NCBI GenBank assembly: GCA_015056565.1
Contig: SVGB01000002.1
Span: 62,001 to 126,000 of the forward strand
Direction: 5' to 3'
Source of the DNA: Butyrivibrio sp.
GTDB taxonomy: Bacteria > Bacillota > Clostridia > Lachnospirales > Lachnospiraceae
Length of the DNA stretch: 64,000 nucleotides
Shown: positions 62,946 through 64,000 of the stretch, piece after piece
Layout of the letters: each line of letters starts with the position of its first letter
How positions within the stretch are numbered: the stretch's first letter is position 1
The notes under the pieces: model-generated
Told to the model about the DNA's origin: nothing
Seen by the model: only the letters and a program-made list of their open reading frames with translations
Database searches by the model: none
Program-made: the position numbers and the translations under genes

Positions 62946-63722
62946 TCAGGCTTTATCCAAATTAATGAGCTCTTTTACAGCCTCAATAGTTGTCTTGTAC
63001 ACAACGTCCATGTCATGTACCTGAGGATTTGGAAGGCCTTTCTTAGCCCTCTCCTGATTGGCAACTACTAAAAGAACTGCTCCTGTTCTGAGCCTTAAAT
63101 AACTTCCGACAATAAACAGTGTTGAGCTCTCCATTTCGGAACACAGGCATCCACATTTGATCCATGCATCCCATTTATACAAAAGCTCTGGACCAACAGG
63201 TTTGGTCTCAGGCTCATGCTGACCAAAGAATGAGTCCTTGCACTGTGCAACGCCAACATGATACCTTGCACCAGACTTTTTAGCTCCATTTACAAGTGCA
63301 TTGACTACATCAAAAGAAGCTACCGCAGGATACTCAATAGGCGCATACTCCTTGGAAGTACCCTCTGCACGGATAGCTCCGGAAGCAATAACGATATCAC
63401 CTCCAACAACATCATCCTGCATTCCTCCAGAAGTTCCCATTCTGATAAAAGTATCTGCGCCGCACTTAGCAAGTTCCTCAACACATATCGCTGTTGAAGC
63501 TCCGCCAATTCCATGTGAAATGACGCTTACCTTTTCACCATTAAGATATCCTGTATAGCAATTGTACTCTCTGTTATAAGCAACAAATTTGGGATTGTCA
63601 AACAACTTAGAAATAGATTCACATCTTCCTGGATCGCCAGTCAAAAGAACATATCTGCCCACATCTCCAGGGCCAACATGAGTATGATACTGGTATCCAG
63701 CACCTTCAGTATAATCTACCAT
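62946..63722 (-). CDS. udp: Uridine phosphorylase
   Basis: Udp splits uridine with phosphate into uracil and ribose 1-phosphate. The 258-residue protein shows [10 protein letters not shown] (phosphate-binding region), [10 protein letters not shown], and SEMESSTLF with the Glu-Met-Glu ribose-binding residues, as in E. coli Udp. The ATG at 63722 is preferred over a start at 63767, because GAGG lies about 7 bases upstream. It is the first gene of the salvage and transport cassette, which is consistent with imported nucleosides being split at once. Confidence 0.9.
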   Translation of the reverse strand: MVDYTEGAGYQYHTHVGPGDVGRYVLLTGDPGRCESISKLFDNPKFVAYNREYNCYTGYLNGEKVSVISHGIGGASTAICVEELAKCGADTFIRMGTSGGMQDDVVGGDIVIASGAIRAEGTSKEYAPIEYPAVASFDVVNALVNGAKKSGARYHVGVAQCKDSFFGQHEPETKPVGPELLYKWDAWIKCGCLCSEMESSTLFIVGSYLRLRTGAVLLVVANQERAKKGLPNPQVHDMDVVYKTTIEAVKELINLDKA

Positions 63723-63785
63723 CAGAATCCTCACCCCAATATCTTGTATTAAGATATTTTCATACACTAAATATTTACTCTAAAT

Positions 63786-63814
63786 ATTATAAGACAATTA
63801 ATAAGAAAAGTCAC
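63786..63814 (-). promoter_or_regulatory. Promoter of the nucleoside salvage cassette
   Basis: On the minus strand GTGACT (63809-63814), a 17-base spacer and a perfect TATAAT (63786-63791) lie about 65 bases before udp and just after the rimM stop. It could drive udp, the importer and cdd independently of rimM. Confidence 0.65.
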
Positions 63815-63820
63815 TATCTT

Positions 63821-64000
63821 TTAAAGAAGACCATCCATGACATGAATGACTATTTTACCGCCTTCAGGATCGATTTCTTTAACGCAGTCCTTAATGGCTG
63901 GTATGTAGACTTTCTCTCCATCATCCTTCTTTGTCATTTCATATACGTCATTAGCACCTGTCTGAAGGATTTCAGTAAGCGTGCCAAGTTCATTTCCGTC
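63821..64000 (-). CDS. rimM: C-terminal end of 16S rRNA processing protein RimM (partial)
   Basis: The frame is open to the right edge, and the last 59 residues of the product are visible. They match the PRC-barrel C-terminal domain of RimM: GTLTEILQTGANDVYEM, then VYIPAIKDCVKEID and a closing VIHVMDGLL. RimM assists maturation of the 30S subunit. This short frame was assigned by reading the minus strand directly. In most Firmicutes trmD follows rimM, but here the next genes are udp and the nucleoside importer. Confidence 0.88.
   Translation of the reverse strand, partial: DGNELGTLTEILQTGANDVYEMTKKDDGEKVYIPAIKDCVKEIDPEGGKIVIHVMDGLL

Noticed and set aside
63768-63820. Possible start of trmD between rimM and udp
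   Set aside because: The 50 or so bases hold only promoter-like sequence; no TrmD-coding sequence is present in the interval.

Overview
The window reads as chromosomal DNA of a low-GC anaerobic Firmicute, most likely a Butyrivibrio-like member of the Lachnospiraceae. The evidence is the mre-mrdA-rodA-mgsA-sepF cluster, the miaB-mutS-mutL-miaA operon, a T-box before tyrS, a tetrahydrofolate riboswitch before folT, PTS-type dihydroxyacetone kinase, a BMP-type nucleoside ABC transporter, and consistent AGGAGG ribosome binding sites. Almost all genes are housekeeping, on the minus strand, and in tight runs with TAATG or ATGA overlaps. No rRNA, tRNA, CRISPR array, insertion sequence or prophage was seen.

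Bases 1-5.8 kb hold the end of an unrecognised gene, a XerS-like tyrosine recombinase, a membrane-anchored D,D-carboxypeptidase, the dhaL-dhaM-dhaK operon and a small lineage-specific protein. Bases 5.9-9.8 kb hold a cytidylate-kinase-like protein, rluD, lspA, aroB and sepF. Bases 9.9-19.8 kb form the cell-shape block, read mreB-mreC-mreD-mrdA-rodA-mgsA-dac-P-loop protein-HlyD-like protein; its MreB has an altered ATPase motif and its PBP2 a large insert. Bases 19.8-31.5 kb carry a GH13-like pseudoenzyme, pepT, miaB, mutS, mutL, miaA and a methionine-gamma-lyase-family enzyme in one run.

Bases 31.6-38.4 kb carry a DUF1292 protein converging on a UvrD-type helicase, then gltX, dut and a copper ATPase with metal-binding domains at both ends. 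Transaldolase, tyrS with its T-box and folT with its riboswitch follow. Bases 41.7-46.1 kb hold gpsA, plsY, der and a DUF512 radical SAM protein. An atypical prs and a two-component system follow. Bases 50.8-57.4 kb are the rplS-lepB-rbgA-lepB-rnhB-fliK-like-flhB-like-yraN-pgeF run, equivalent to the rplS-ylqF-rnhB-ylqG-ylqH region of Bacillus.

Bases 57.4-63.8 kb hold a nucleoside uptake and salvage cassette (udp, BMP lipoprotein, ABC ATPase, two permeases, cdd). It lies between the end of rimM and rplS, where trmD would be expected. I found no wholly new multi-gene system. The most unusual items are the catalytically degenerate GH13 protein, the MreB with substituted nucleotide-hydrolysis residues, the displaced trmD, and the HlyD-like protein next to sepF.
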